From Hymenobacter setariae (GTDB lineage: Bacteria > Bacteroidota > Bacteroidia > Cytophagales > Hymenobacteraceae), in the NCBI RefSeq assembly GCF_007713685.1, contig NZ_VMRJ01000004.1:531700-595699 (forward strand): a stretch of 64,000 nt of DNA, read 5' to 3'. Position 1 is the first letter of the stretch. The number at the start of each line of letters is the position of its first letter. Position numbers and translations under genes: made by a program. Positions 8,592-16,802 of this stretch are shown here, one piece after another. Below the pieces are notes generated by a model that was not told where the DNA came from, did no database searches, and was given only the letters and a program-made list of their open reading frames with translations.

Positions 8592-9815
8592 TTAGGGCCG
8601 GTCGAGGCGATACAGCCGGCCCTGGTCGGTGATGGTGTACAGGGCGCCATCAGTGCCCTGGGTTACGTCCCGAAAGCGCTGCCCTTCGCTGGCCAGCAGC
8701 CGTTCTTCACCCAGCACTCGGTTGTTGTCAATGACCAGGCGCAAGAGGTGCATGCCGCTCAAAGAGCCGATAAACAAGTTGTTCTGCCACTCCGTCACTC
8801 GGTTGCCAGTGTAGAAGGCCATGCCGCTGGGCGACACCACCGGGTCCCAATAATACACTGGCTGCTCCAGGCCGGAGCTTTGCTGGATGGCCCCGCCTAT
8901 CGGCTGGCCGCTATATTCTATGCCGTAGGTAATGGTGGGCCAGCCATAGTTAGCGCCCGCCCGAATGTGGTTGAGTTCGTCGCCGCCCCTAGGTCCGTGC
9001 TCACTCTGCCACAGGTCGCCGGTCGTTGGCTGAATAGCCAGCCCCTGCGGGTTGCGATGGCCAATGGAGTACAGCTCAGGGCGAGCCCCGGCCTGCGTGA
9101 ATGTGGGGTTGCCGGGCGCTGGCTGTCCATCCTTGGTGATGCGAATTATTTTACCTAGGGCCGACGAAACTACCTGTGCCTGGGGTCGCGTGGCAAGGTC
9201 TGAGCGCTCGCCAGTGCTCACCAGCAGGTTGCCAGTACGGTCAAACACGACCCGGCCGCCGTAGTGCAAGGTACCCGCATAAGCAGGCTCTGCCCGGTAA
9301 ATGACGGTGGCGCCCTCGATGGTCCGCTCATCGGTAGCCAAGCGGCCCTTGCCGATGGCCGTCAGGTTGCCGCCAGGACGGGCTTCCGAAAACGACCAGT
9401 ATACTAATCGGTTGGTAGCAAAATCGGGGTCGAGGCACACCCCTAGCAGGCCACCTTGCCCGGCGGCGTTCACGGCCGGCAGCCCCGTGATGGGGGCGCT
9501 GACCGCGCCAGCAGCCGTCACGATGCGCAGTTGGCCCGCTTTCTCGGTCACGAGCAAGCGGCCATCGGGCAGGCTGGTGATGCCCCACGGGCTAGTCAGC
9601 GACGATGTCACAACCGTGGACCGGTAGCTGCTAGCAGCCGTCGTGACGCTGCCCGCCCGGGTTTGACCCGCAAACGCCGGCTGGTAAGTAGTGTTGGGAG
9701 CAGCGGTTTCGACGGGTGGCGCCGTGGAGGGCTCAGGCGTTGCCTCGTCTTTATCGCGTGAGCACGATAGCAACGCAAGCGAGCAACCTAGGACAGATAG
9801 CAAACGCTGTTTCAT
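8592..9815 (-). CDS. PQQ-dependent sugar dehydrogenase (glucose/sorbosone dehydrogenase family), lipoprotein
   Basis: 407 aa. The N-terminus MKQRLLSVLGCSLALLSC is a lipoprotein signal; the probable lipid-bearing Cys is residue 18. The rest is a six-bladed beta-propeller of the GSDH family. Blocks include SLTSPWGITSLPDGRLLVTE, GQGGLLGVCLDPDF, TLHYGGRVVFDRTGNLLVST, SIGHRNPQGLAIQPTTGDLW, and EHGPRGGDELNHIRAGANYG. The His and Arg in GHRNPQGL and HGPRGGDE correspond to the PQQ/Ca pocket of soluble aldose dehydrogenases. It would oxidise an aldose at the cell surface or periplasm and pass electrons to the respiratory chain. The sugar is unknown. Confidence 0.85.
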   Translation of the reverse strand: MKQRLLSVLGCSLALLSCSRDKDEATPEPSTAPPVETAAPNTTYQPAFAGQTRAGSVTTAASSYRSTVVTSSLTSPWGITSLPDGRLLVTEKAGQLRIVTAAGAVSAPITGLPAVNAAGQGGLLGVCLDPDFATNRLVYWSFSEARPGGNLTAIGKGRLATDERTIEGATVIYRAEPAYAGTLHYGGRVVFDRTGNLLVSTGERSDLATRPQAQVVSSALGKIIRITKDGQPAPGNPTFTQAGARPELYSIGHRNPQGLAIQPTTGDLWQSEHGPRGGDELNHIRAGANYGWPTITYGIEYSGQPIGGAIQQSSGLEQPVYYWDPVVSPSGMAFYTGNRVTEWQNNLFIGSLSGMHLLRLVIDNNRVLGEERLLASEGQRFRDVTQGTDGALYTITDQGRLYRLDRP

Positions 9816-10109
9816 ATGCCAGCTTTAGATTAAGATTTGATGAACTTAGCGGGATTAATACTGTAAGTGCTCCCTTTCGGTTGTGTCTGCCTGACAGCCC
9901 GACCCGCGCACCGGCGCTTCTTTCAGCCTACTTCAGCAGATTTCTCCGAAGGCCACCTAGTCAATCAGCACCAAGCCTTCAGCATACCACGGCTATCCTC
10001 AGAAATCCTATCTAACTGGGCATCGTTTGTCGAGCGCTTTGGCTCGCGAGCAGCTGACGTAACGCCGCCAGGAAATGCAGGTAACTACTTGACACCTATA
10101 TAAATGAAA

Positions 10110-10138
10110 ATTGCCCCCACGCATAGCGCAGGGGCAAT
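10110..10138 (-). terminator. Rho-independent terminator inside the gap
   Basis: An 8-bp stem, ATTGCCCC (10110-10117) with GGGGCAAT (10131-10138), is followed on the minus strand by TTTTCATTT. The nearest minus-strand gene ends 418 bp upstream (10556). It therefore probably ends a separate transcript or a very long 3' UTR. Confidence 0.6.
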
Positions 10139-10400
10139 CCAACCAAAACACCTTAAAAACTATTCTTTCACGCAGATACAAACAGCAAAAAGACTAAAAG
10201 ATTCCTTCAGAATTATAGATTTTTTGACGCCTTCAAATCAACAGTTTTAGTATCAAACTTTTAAATACTAATCCCAGCTTTTAACTTGCTATATTACCGC
10301 AACAAAGCCAGCCTTAACAGACCTTTCCAAAGTTCTAAAACTTCAGAAAGTATCCCTTGGCAAAGGAGCTTTCCCGGAAATCGTGAAATCTGCGGTAAGA
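10139..10400 (-). ncRNA. Candidate non-coding RNA (family unknown)
   Basis: An AT-rich stretch of about 260 bases reads into the minus-strand terminator at 10138-10110 and contains a hairpin at about 10322-10350. No ORF of quality lies in it. I did not find signatures of tmRNA, RNase P RNA or SRP RNA. The boundaries are guesses: the 3' end is set by the terminator, the 5' end is undefined. 6S RNA or a species-specific small RNA are possible. Confidence 0.25.
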
Positions 10401-10411
10401 GTTAGAAAAGT

Positions 10412-10496
10412 GTCCTGCTGAGTCTCATGAAACGCCTTCTCGCGCCAGAACAGCTCGTACTGATGTGAGAAGACGCACTGCAGGGCTTAGCAGGAC
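10412..10496. other. Two-part long inverted repeat (possible structured RNA)
   Basis: The outer arms GTCCTGCTGAG (10412-10422) and CTTAGCAGGAC (10486-10496) pair with one wobble. The inner arms CGCCTTCTC (10433-10441) and GAGAAGACG (10467-10475) pair with one mismatch. The result is an extended rod with an internal loop and a 25-base apical region. It lies just past the end of the acetyltransferase gene. Confidence 0.4.
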
Positions 10497-10555
10497 GACC
10501 AGGGAGAGGATGTCAGAAAAGCTTATTCTCTTTTTGCCAATATTGGCCGCTGTCT

Positions 10556-11095
10556 CTACCCTGCTACCGGCAGTTCAAACAAGCTAACAGTGGCATCATG
10601 GTAATGGGCCGGCAGGCCCACCGTATCGGTGAGCGCCGACAACCCTAGGTAGGTAAAACCGCATGCAGTGTAGTGCGCAATCAGCCCTAGGTTCTCGCCG
10701 ATGGTATCTAGGCGCACGTACTGTTTGTGCTGTTGCTTGGCGTATTCCTTGGCCCACTGCACGATGGCAGCTACGAAACCCTGGCCCCGAAAATCAGGAT
10801 TGGTGGCGATGCGATGGATATAGATGGCGGGGTCCGCATTGCGGGCGCCCCATATCTGTGGGTCGTCGAAGGTGTAGGCCCACATGCAAGCTATGGCGTC
10901 GCCTACCATCAACTTCCATTGGCGGCCTTCGGCGAGCTCCTGCTCTACCAGTCCGCGCTCAAAATCGGGCCATACCACAGTCGCCCTGGGGGTAGCAGCT
11001 TGGTAAGCGGCCGCAAGCCGGTAGAGCCGGAAAATTTCGTCGATGTCGGCCGGCGTACTAGGTAGGAATTGTTGGGCAGGAGAAACGATGGTCAT
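10556..11095 (-). CDS. GNAT family N-acetyltransferase
   Basis: 179 aa from MTIVSPAQQF at 11095; the frame extends 29 codons upstream but that part overlaps the gyrB terminator hairpin. The acetyl-CoA-binding core is visible: a strand AIYIHRIATNPDFRGQGFVA (about residues 95-114, RGQGF being the pyrophosphate-binding loop). This is followed by the helix AIVQWAKEYAKQQHK and the final block NLGLIAHYTACGFTYLGLSA. The substrate is not evident; these proteins acetylate small amines, antibiotics or protein N-termini. It follows gyrB on the same strand behind a strong terminator, so it likely has its own promoter. Confidence 0.8.
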   Translation of the reverse strand: MTIVSPAQQFLPSTPADIDEIFRLYRLAAAYQAATPRATVVWPDFERGLVEQELAEGRQWKLMVGDAIACMWAYTFDDPQIWGARNADPAIYIHRIATNPDFRGQGFVAAIVQWAKEYAKQQHKQYVRLDTIGENLGLIAHYTACGFTYLGLSALTDTVGLPAHYHDATVSLFELPVAG

Positions 11096-11146
11096 ATAAG
11101 CAAATAGAATAGCCAGGGGCGGTGCACTAGTGCGCATGAAAGCAAA

Positions 11147-11180
11147 GCGCCCGCTACCCCTCAAATGGGGTAGCGGGCGC
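11147..11180 (-). terminator. Terminator of gyrB
   Basis: A perfect 14-bp GC-rich stem (11147-11160 with 11167-11180) with a 6-base loop. It begins 30 bp past the gyrB stop and is followed on the minus strand by a T-rich stretch. Confidence 0.75.
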
Positions 11181-11209
11181 AAATTACTCGGGTGCCAGGC
11201 AGACGGCCG

Positions 11210-13231
11210 TTACACGTCGAGCTTGGCGTACTTAGCGTTCTGCTCGATGAAGTCGCGGCGCGGAGCTACCTCGTCGCCCATCAGCATCGAGAAGAGGTGG
11301 TCAGCCTCGGCGGCCGAGTCTACCGATACCTGCTTGAGCGAGCGAGTGGCGGGCTGCATGGTCGTCGTCCAAAGCTGCTCGGCGTTCATCTCGCCTAGGC
11401 CTTTGTAGCGCTGCACGTTCACGGTTTCGGGGCGGCCACGGCCAATCTCTTCAGTGGCGGCGGCGCGCTCTTCTTCAGTCCAGCAGTAGCGCTCTTCTTT
11501 GCCGCGCTTCACGAGGTACAGCGGGGGTAGGGCGATGTAGATGTAGCCCTGGTCCACAAGCTGGCGCATGTAGCGGAAGAAGAACGTGAGGATAAGCGTA
11601 CGGATGTGCGAACCGTCGATGTCAGCATCGGTCATGATGATGATTTTGTGGTAGCGCAGCTTGTCGAAGTTCAGCGGGCCCGTTTCATTACCTTCATCGT
11701 CGGTGCCGAAGGCCAGGGACTTACGCTCGTTGAACGTGACACCTAGGGCGGTAATCATGTTCTTGATTTCCTCGTTCTCCAGAATCTTGTGCTCCTGGGC
11801 TTTCTCTACGTTCAGGATTTTACCGCGCAGCGGCAGAATGGCCTGAAACGCCCGGTTGCGGCCCATTTTGGCGGTGCCACCGGCCGAGTCACCTTCTACG
11901 AGGTATAGCTCGCACACTTCGGGGTTCGAGTCGGAGCAGTCGGCTAGCTTACCGGGCAAGGAGTTAGAGCCCAGCACGTTTTTGCGCTGCACCATGTCCT
12001 TGGCCTTGCGGGCGGCGATGCGGGCCTTAGCAGCCAATATCACCTTGTCCATGATGCGGTTAGCCTGGTTGGGGTTTTCCTCTAGGTACTGCGTCAGGAT
12101 TTCGCCCACTACCGTATTCACCGCGCCACTCACTTCCGAGTTGCCCAGCTTGGTTTTGGTTTGGCCTTCAAACTGCGGCTCGGCCACTTTCACCGAGATA
12201 ACGGCCGTGAGGCCTTCGCGGAAGTCGTCGCCGGTGATTTCCACCTTAGCCTTCTCAAACAGCTGCTTCTTGTCGCCATACGCCTTCAGCACCCGCGTCA
12301 CGGCCGAGCGGAAGCCGCCGACGTGTGTACCACCTTCGATGGTGTTGATGTTGTTGACGTAGGAGTAGACGTTTTCCTGGTACGAGGTATTGTACTGCAG
12401 GGCCACTTCTACAGGCGTGCCACCCTTCTCACTTTCCACATAGATAGGCTCAGCGAGCAGCGAAGGGCGCTCAGTACCATCTAGGTACTGCACGAAGTCG
12501 CGCAGGCCGCCTTCCGAGAAAAACTCCTCGTAGCGGTAGCCTTCGGCATCGACGTGGCCCACGGCCGCATCGCCCACGGGCTTCTCACGGCGGTCGGTGA
12601 GCGTAATGCGGATGCCCTTGTTCAGGAACGACAAGTCGCGCAGACGGCCAGCGATGGTGGCGTAGCGGTACTCAGTGTCAGCAAAAATGGTAGGGTCGGG
12701 CAGAAATTGCACCTCGGTGCCGTGCTCGTCGGTGTCGCCCACCTGCTTCACGGGGTAAAGCGGATTGCCAATGTTATACTCCTGCTCGTAGATGTGGCCT
12801 TTGCGGCGCACGGTCACTTTCAGGTCGGTGCTGAGCGCGTTTACGCAACTCACGCCTACGCCGTGCAAGCCACCCGATACTTTGTACGAGTCTTTGTCAA
12901 ACTTACCGCCGGCGTGTAGCACGGTCAGCACTACCTCGAGGGCCGAGCGGCCTTCTTTGGCGTGGAAATCAACTGGAATACCCCGGCCGTTGTCGCGGAC
13001 GGTAATCGAATTATTTTCGTTGATGGTAACTTGAATCAGGTCGCAGTGGCCAGCCAGCGCTTCGTCGATAGAATTGTCGACCACTTCCCACACCAAGTGG
13101 TGCAGGCCTTTGATGCCCGTATCGCCAATGTACATGCTCGGGCGCTTGCGCACCGCCTCCAATCCTTCCAGCACCTGAATGCTATCGGCCGAGTAGTCGG
13201 CGGGGGCTTTCTTTTCTACTACTTCACTCAT
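11210..13231 (-). CDS. gyrB: DNA gyrase subunit B
   Basis: 673 aa, near full length for Bacteroidota GyrB. Domains in order are the GHKL ATPase (LVWEVVDNSIDEALAGHC, RDNGRGIPVDFHAKEG, GGLHGVGVSCVNALS), the transducer, TOPRIM (CELYLVEGDSAGG, TDADIDGSHIRTLILTFF) and the C-terminal gyrase B domain (NVQRYKGLGEMNAEQL). PLRGKILNVEKA precedes the Mg-binding acidic pair. Together with GyrA it introduces negative supercoils using ATP. The sole close alternative is ParE, but the TOPRIM and tail segments favour GyrB. It has its own promoter-like -7 box upstream and a strong terminator downstream. Confidence 0.95.
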   Translation of the reverse strand: MSEVVEKKAPADYSADSIQVLEGLEAVRKRPSMYIGDTGIKGLHHLVWEVVDNSIDEALAGHCDLIQVTINENNSITVRDNGRGIPVDFHAKEGRSALEVVLTVLHAGGKFDKDSYKVSGGLHGVGVSCVNALSTDLKVTVRRKGHIYEQEYNIGNPLYPVKQVGDTDEHGTEVQFLPDPTIFADTEYRYATIAGRLRDLSFLNKGIRITLTDRREKPVGDAAVGHVDAEGYRYEEFFSEGGLRDFVQYLDGTERPSLLAEPIYVESEKGGTPVEVALQYNTSYQENVYSYVNNINTIEGGTHVGGFRSAVTRVLKAYGDKKQLFEKAKVEITGDDFREGLTAVISVKVAEPQFEGQTKTKLGNSEVSGAVNTVVGEILTQYLEENPNQANRIMDKVILAAKARIAARKAKDMVQRKNVLGSNSLPGKLADCSDSNPEVCELYLVEGDSAGGTAKMGRNRAFQAILPLRGKILNVEKAQEHKILENEEIKNMITALGVTFNERKSLAFGTDDEGNETGPLNFDKLRYHKIIIMTDADIDGSHIRTLILTFFFRYMRQLVDQGYIYIALPPLYLVKRGKEERYCWTEEERAAATEEIGRGRPETVNVQRYKGLGEMNAEQLWTTTMQPATRSLKQVSVDSAAEADHLFSMLMGDEVAPRRDFIEQNAKYAKLDV

Positions 13232-13249
13232 GCGAGAGAGGGGGTTAAA

Positions 13250-13289
13250 CTGACCGGAAATACGGTCAGGAAGAGAACATCCAAAAGTA
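13250..13289 (-). promoter_or_regulatory. gyrB upstream region: -7 box and leader hairpin
   Basis: On the minus strand TACTTTTG (13289-13282) fits TAnnTTTG; no good -33 TTG is seen. Just downstream is a perfect 7-bp hairpin, CTGACCG (13250-13256) with CGGTCAG (13263-13269). If the -7 box is used, this hairpin sits at the very start of the gyrB leader. Confidence 0.4.
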
Positions 13290-13346
13290 CCGTTTTTATT
13301 CCATTTTGCCTATTTTTAATGGGTATATTTGGCGGTATTTTCGGGC

Positions 13347-13388
13347 ACAAAAAAAGCCCTTGCCAAGCGCGGCAAGGGCTTTTTTTGT
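13347..13388. terminator. Strong bidirectional terminator
   Basis: Perfect 18-base arms (13347-13364 and 13371-13388) with a 6-base loop, an A-run at the left end and a T-run at the right end. It can end transcription in both directions. It is upstream of gyrB, so it may insulate gyrB from read-through. Confidence 0.8.
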
Positions 13389-14098
13389 ACACCGCACAAG
13401 TCTCGCCAGACCTATTCAGCAAGGCCCTAATTGGTATCGTGCTTCTATGTAGCACAACCTGTCCTAGGCTGCACTACAGCTTCAAAATCTGGGTAACACC
13501 CTTGTTAAGGCAAGTTTACTTAGGGGGTCTACTAGTTGGGCCGCGCACTATTTTGGGTGCATTATTTCAGGATGCACCGAGTACCTTCTACCAAGCTGCT
13601 AATAAGGTTGAGTCGCCGTACTCAAGCGAGTCATGACGTGACCTAGGGCATTTTCTTTTAAGTATGGGCTGCTCAAGCCCAGCATTATCATGTCCGCGTC
13701 TGTTTGGCGTCCTAGCCGAGCTTCCAGTCGGGGCGTGTAGAATTCCTAGGGCCCCTAGGTAGCATCTCGACACCAATGTTTTCTTAAGCGCTTCGAAGTC
13801 TGTATCACAGAAAGCGGCAGCAAGCGTGGCCTTTTCAACTTTTGCTACTATGCTCGCCTGCCTGGTAGTGCGGAGCGCTGCACCTGAGTATTTAATAGAC
13901 ACGCCACCAGCCAAATAACTGGTTGAGTTGTGCTGATAGGTAGCTAGCGCCCGTGCGAACTTTTAGCACTTAGTATCCTAGGTGGTGCCGGGTATGATGC
14001 AGCAACCTTCAATAGCTAGGCGTGATAATGCTTGGCGAAACATGTTCTACATGAGACTAGCAAGTTAGCGCCGCTTATTAGTAGTGTTAGCATGAAAA
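13389..14098. other. 710-bp gap, possible decayed coding remnant
   Basis: I find no intact gene. On the minus strand about 13588-13914 is open for 108 codons but gives an unconvincing product. A second minus frame about 13610-13730 reads ADMIMLGLSSPYLKENALGH before a TAG, which is protein-like. The two frames overlap, as in a frameshifted remnant. Four CCTAGG sites lie between 13640 and 13985. No regulatory signal was recognised. Confidence 0.3.
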
Positions 14099-14117
14099 AA
14101 GCCCCGTGATGGGGCTT
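14099..14117 (-). terminator. Rho-independent terminator
   Basis: AAGCCCC with GGGGCTT (14099-14105, 14111-14117) and a short loop. On the minus strand a run of T follows. It ends the minus-strand group that starts at 14170. Confidence 0.7.
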
Positions 14118-14169
14118 CTAGCTACATTGTAGTTTGGGCAACTGTCTACGCGAGCGGGAGGGCAGCGGG

Positions 14170-14562
14170 CTAGCGGGCGCGTTGAATGAAGGAAGCCAGC
14201 GGTTGCATAGTCGCACCCCTCCCCTTCCAAGAAAGCTGGGCAAACACCTCATGAGGCAGCAGCATCGCCCCGTATAAGTCAGTGGAGGAGTGCTTCTGGG
14301 TAGACCAGTAGTCAGATATCAACGTGATTTCCTCCGGCGTGAGGGCCGACATCCGTCCCTCATGGTGCCGAAGCTTATCCCAGCCGCGCTGGGCCAGTAG
14401 CTCCCCTGCATGGTTGAGGAAGGCTTGTAGCTCCCCCACCTGGCGGGGCCCCGTATGGTACTCTACTTGAATGTAGTGCTCAACAGGATGCTCGAGCAAC
14501 CTTCCTACTGGGTTTTCGAAGTACGTGCGCAGCAGCGTTGGCACAGGATTAAACGTAGACAC
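14170..14562 (-). CDS. SpoIIAA/STAS-like small protein
   Basis: 130 aa. It has the layout of small SpoIIAA/STAS-like proteins common in Hymenobacter: an amphipathic strand (YIQVEYHTGPRQVGELQAFL), a helix, then a GWDKLRHHEGRMSALTPEE segment and a final W-containing helix. Similar residues occur in the genes at 15156 and 39363. No signal peptide is seen. The role is unknown; related proteins may act as phospho-switches or lipid-binding modules. The start follows an AT-rich upstream stretch. Confidence 0.55.
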   Translation of the reverse strand: MSTFNPVPTLLRTYFENPVGRLLEHPVEHYIQVEYHTGPRQVGELQAFLNHAGELLAQRGWDKLRHHEGRMSALTPEEITLISDYWSTQKHSSTDLYGAMLLPHEVFAQLSWKGRGATMQPLASFIQRAR

Positions 14563-14764
14563 AATTTTATATTTTAAATAGCAGGAAAATTATTTGATTC
14601 AAAGCTATTTGCATCTATTTACAGCCAAGCTAATCATTCGATAAAATAACGGAATTAGGGGTTAAACTGGATTGCATCCCGTTCAAATCAGGTTTTGAAG
14701 GGCTGGCAATGGGCATAAAAAAAGCCCCACAAGAAGCAGAGCTTTTTAAAGGAATCAACTATAC

Positions 14765-15106
14765 CTATAGCTGGCGGCGGTACGGCTGAAACGTGCTGGC
14801 GGGCGAAGCGGCAAGCACGGCTCCCATTCCTCCGTGGGCAGTATAAAAAGCACTCATCGCCGCTTGCAGGGCGGACCGGTCATGCAAGCCAACACTAGCA
14901 AATACATCTTGGGCGGTCAGGGGTGCTTCCAACGTACTGAGCCGACAGACCTCGATGCCGAGCGGATGCTCAATAAATAAGGGCATCCCATCGGCGGCCA
15001 AATGGTCGAACTGGTAGCGCCAGGCTTGGCCAAAAGCCACCTGGCTGCTGCGAGGAGTGCGGGCGGTGGGAACAAAGCCAAGGCTTCGTAGATAGGTGTC
15101 AGTCAT
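14765..15106 (-). CDS. Conserved hypothetical protein, 113 aa
   Basis: The product begins MTDTYLRSLGFVPTARTPRS and has a central AWRYQFDHLAADGMPLFIEH block, then a GIEVCRLSTLEAPLTAQDVF segment. I believe this pattern recurs as a short paralogous family in Hymenobacter, but I know no function and cannot check it here. It is cytoplasmic by appearance. It lies in a run of minus-strand genes with the STAS-like proteins on both sides. A weak A-run/T-run hairpin (about 14717-14747) follows it and may act as a terminator. Confidence 0.6.
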   Translation of the reverse strand: MTDTYLRSLGFVPTARTPRSSQVAFGQAWRYQFDHLAADGMPLFIEHPLGIEVCRLSTLEAPLTAQDVFASVGLHDRSALQAAMSAFYTAHGGMGAVLAASPASTFQPYRRQL

Positions 15107-15155
15107 GGCTATGAGGATAAAATATAATTTATTTACTCCCAGGCACTTGCCCGCG

Positions 15156-15677
15156 TTATAATGCTACTATTCTTCCCGGCATAGTCCTATGTAGAGATGC
15201 CGCGCTATCCACAGCGCTTTTCTCTTGTGACACCATCTTGTTACTCTCCACAAGGCTTTGCACTATAACAGCGGGACAGCGACGTAGCCACTCGTAGGCA
15301 GAGGCGACATCTTGAAAGATAGCCACTGCGGGCTGTGTTACGCGAGAAAGCATTTGCTGCATGGTCGTGAGGTTGTGGCGGCTCTCGTTGTACACCCAGG
15401 CGAAATGAGCAACGCCTTGCGCAGCTAGGTAGTTAAAGTAGCTCTCCATGGCCCAAGGCGCATTTGCTGGCCACTCCCCCACAAACCCGCTGTGGTCGCT
15501 CAAAACTTTAGTGTAAGGGCGCCCATGCATGCAGATGCAAATGGACTCGATGGCCTGCTGAATAGAAGCTTCCGTATGCCGGCCAAGCCAACGGGTATAG
15601 AGCCACTCACGGACTGCATCGTGATACACTTCTAAGTTAGAAGTAGCCAACAAGCAACGCAAATCTTCCATAAGCAC
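15156..15677 (-). CDS. SpoIIAA/STAS-like protein, 173 aa
   Basis: The N-terminal 135 residues fit the SpoIIAA-like pattern: an opening strand (LLATSNLEVYHDAVREWLYT), a helix after EASIQQAIESI, a strand ending in VLSDHSGFVGEWPAN, and a closing ASAYEWLRRCP helix. That closing motif is typical of this Bacteroidota family. The last 40 residues (from VIVQSLVES) are an unusual extension. The ATG at 15677 or the one two codons later could be used. Function is unknown. Confidence 0.6.
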   Translation of the reverse strand: MLMEDLRCLLATSNLEVYHDAVREWLYTRWLGRHTEASIQQAIESICICMHGRPYTKVLSDHSGFVGEWPANAPWAMESYFNYLAAQGVAHFAWVYNESRHNLTTMQQMLSRVTQPAVAIFQDVASAYEWLRRCPAVIVQSLVESNKMVSQEKSAVDSAASLHRTMPGRIVAL

Positions 15678-15934
15678 TATACAGAATAACGAATAATAAG
15701 TTATTCATCAGCTTATTACCCGGCATTTGGACTGTGATGCATCACTCGTGGACCCCAATGGCTTACCCACGCACTTTGCCACCATCGCCCTGCACTGGTT
15801 GTGGCTGCCCGACGAGGTGACGCTCGTCATAGACCTGAACTATTTGGACCTGCTTACCCCAATCCCCACACGTGCCCGCTGCGCCTGCCCTTTACTCTTA
15901 ACTAGACTACTTCTCCATCTGATGAGCACCGAGG

Positions 15935-16141
15935 CTAGAGCAGGCGCCATCCGAATATGGGTAATCCAACTGCTGCTAGCACTATCAAAAAGCCAATCCA
16001 CTTATCGCGCTTTATTAGCGCTACTCCCCACCACCCGACCAGCAGGCCAACTAGCACTAAAAGGACAAAGCGGCCGAGAATAGAGTTTATATCGCTTGAG
16101 GATATGAAGACATCGCCCAAAACTAGTAACGTATTTATCAT
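15935..16141 (-). CDS. Small two-helix membrane protein, 68 aa
   Basis: Two strongly hydrophobic segments are separated by a basic turn: FVLLVLVGLLVGWWGVALIK, then DKW, then IGFLIVLAAVGLPIFGW. This gives a hairpin membrane protein with the loop probably on the cytoplasmic side. I do not recognise the family. The plus-strand frame over the same bases is a poor alternative. It is the last member of a series of tiny minus-strand frames stretching back to 17762. Confidence 0.5.
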   Translation of the reverse strand: MINTLLVLGDVFISSSDINSILGRFVLLVLVGLLVGWWGVALIKRDKWIGFLIVLAAVGLPIFGWRLL

Positions 16142-16236
16142 GAGCCATTTGGTTGCATAAACGATGCCAACGCCACTAACCCCGATATCAACTACCCGGT
16201 CCGAGATACGCCGAGCGCCTCAATCAGTGCATCTAC

Positions 16237-16386
16237 CTACCCCAAGCAGCCTAAGGCTCTACCGTCTATCTGGTCCCGTTGAAGACTCTGCGCCTTAATC
16301 CGCCCCTCGCGGACCAATTTTCTTCTTTCGCGGGCTTCGATGGGGTAAAAGCTACTACTTCCCCATATCAGCAGTAGCACTGTCAT
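16237..16386 (-). CDS. Possible small exported or membrane peptide, 49 aa
   Basis: ATG at 16386, TAG at 16237-16239. The peptide begins MTVLLLIWGSSSFYPIEA, a short hydrophobic stretch like a weak signal peptide. A charged tail follows (RERRKLVREGRIKAQSLQRD). Nothing similar comes to mind. Support is limited to its composition and its position in a row of comparable small frames, so it may be spurious. Confidence 0.3.
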   Translation of the reverse strand: MTVLLLIWGSSSFYPIEARERRKLVREGRIKAQSLQRDQIDGRALGCLG

Positions 16387-16470
16387 TACCGCGAGTTATA
16401 TGGGTCCCTGCGGAGCAACATACTCCCCCGCATTATGGAGAATTAATAGTGTATCCAAAGCCACTCCACG

Positions 16471-16593
16471 TTAGTCTCTCTTAGTGAACCGACGCCTTTT
16501 TCGCTCAAAAAAGCTTACAATTAACACCAAGACCAGTAATATAAGCCAAGGATGCCCACTTTCTATGGGACCCAGGTAAAGTAGAATGCTCAT
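16471..16593 (-). CDS. Small single-pass membrane peptide, 40 aa
   Basis: ATG at 16593, TAA at 16471-16473. Sequence pattern: a short outside segment (MSILLYLGPIESGHPW), one hydrophobic helix (LILLVLVLIVSFF) and a strongly basic tail (ERKRRRFTKRD). This is a classic N-out, C-in single-span layout by the positive-inside rule. The family is unknown. It would be missed by length-filtered gene calling. Confidence 0.4.
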   Translation of the reverse strand: MSILLYLGPIESGHPWLILLVLVLIVSFFERKRRRFTKRD

Positions 16594-16613
16594 AGTACGA
16601 TACGCTAAATGTC

Positions 16614-16781
16614 TTACCGCTCACGCCGCAGGCACAAGGCCAACAACATGGCCGCTAAACCAAATGCCACAAAAGGAAAGGCATCGAGCATCCTGGGCAG
16701 CGGCTCGATAAAAAGTAGCTCATCAGCCCCTACAATGTCCCCGCCGCGTCGGCTGGCGAAATAGCTGACTACCTCAACCAG
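16614..16781 (-). CDS. Small membrane protein frame without a standard start codon
   Basis: A protein-like frame of about 55 codons ends at TAA 16614-16616. It has an acidic region (SRRGGDIVGADELLFIEPLP) then a hydrophobic helix (AFPFVAFGLAAMLLALCL) and a basic end (RRER). No ATG or GTG precedes the useful part. A Shine-Dalgarno-like AGGAGG lies 5 bases before a CTG at 16781. The frame is in phase with the upstream 61-aa gene after two successive TAG codons. It may be a decayed C-terminal piece or use a rare start. Confidence 0.3.
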   Translation of the reverse strand: MVEVVSYFASRRGGDIVGADELLFIEPLPRMLDAFPFVAFGLAAMLLALCLRRER

Positions 16782-16802
16782 CTGCGCCTCCTGCTGAGAC
16801 TA

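Larger units (their letters stand above)
9816..10555. other. 740-bp gap with AT-rich core and structured elements
   Basis: No convincing protein gene is present. Open frames at 9716-10103 on the plus strand are low-quality and run from inside the dehydrogenase. From about 10100 to 10340 the base composition drops sharply toward AT compared with both sides. The gap contains a minus-strand terminator (10110-10138), a small imperfect hairpin (about 10322-10350) and a two-part long-range stem (10412-10496). These suggest a non-coding RNA rather than a lost gene. Confidence 0.5.

Noticed and set aside
10261..10320. On the minus strand, ATAGCAAGTTAAAA resembles a stretch of a type II CRISPR tracrRNA.
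   Set aside because: No repeat array, cas gene or tracrRNA stem pattern is nearby; a 14-base match in AT-rich DNA is likely chance.
13588..13914. Minus-strand 108-codon frame as a gene.
   Set aside because: Its product looks non-globular and a second frame overlaps it that looks more coding; treated as a possible remnant, not a gene.
14717..14747. A hairpin of A-run and T-run near 14717-14747 as a strong terminator.
   Set aside because: The pairing is only 7 bp of A-T plus GC ends with a 17-base loop; kept as a weak possibility in the neighbouring gene entry.
15727..16083. Plus-strand frame of 118 codons.
   Set aside because: The second half is antisense to the two-helix membrane protein, and its product has biased, repeat-like Leu content without a fold pattern. 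The 15678-15934 gap itself shows only an AT-rich inverted repeat near 15686-15708.
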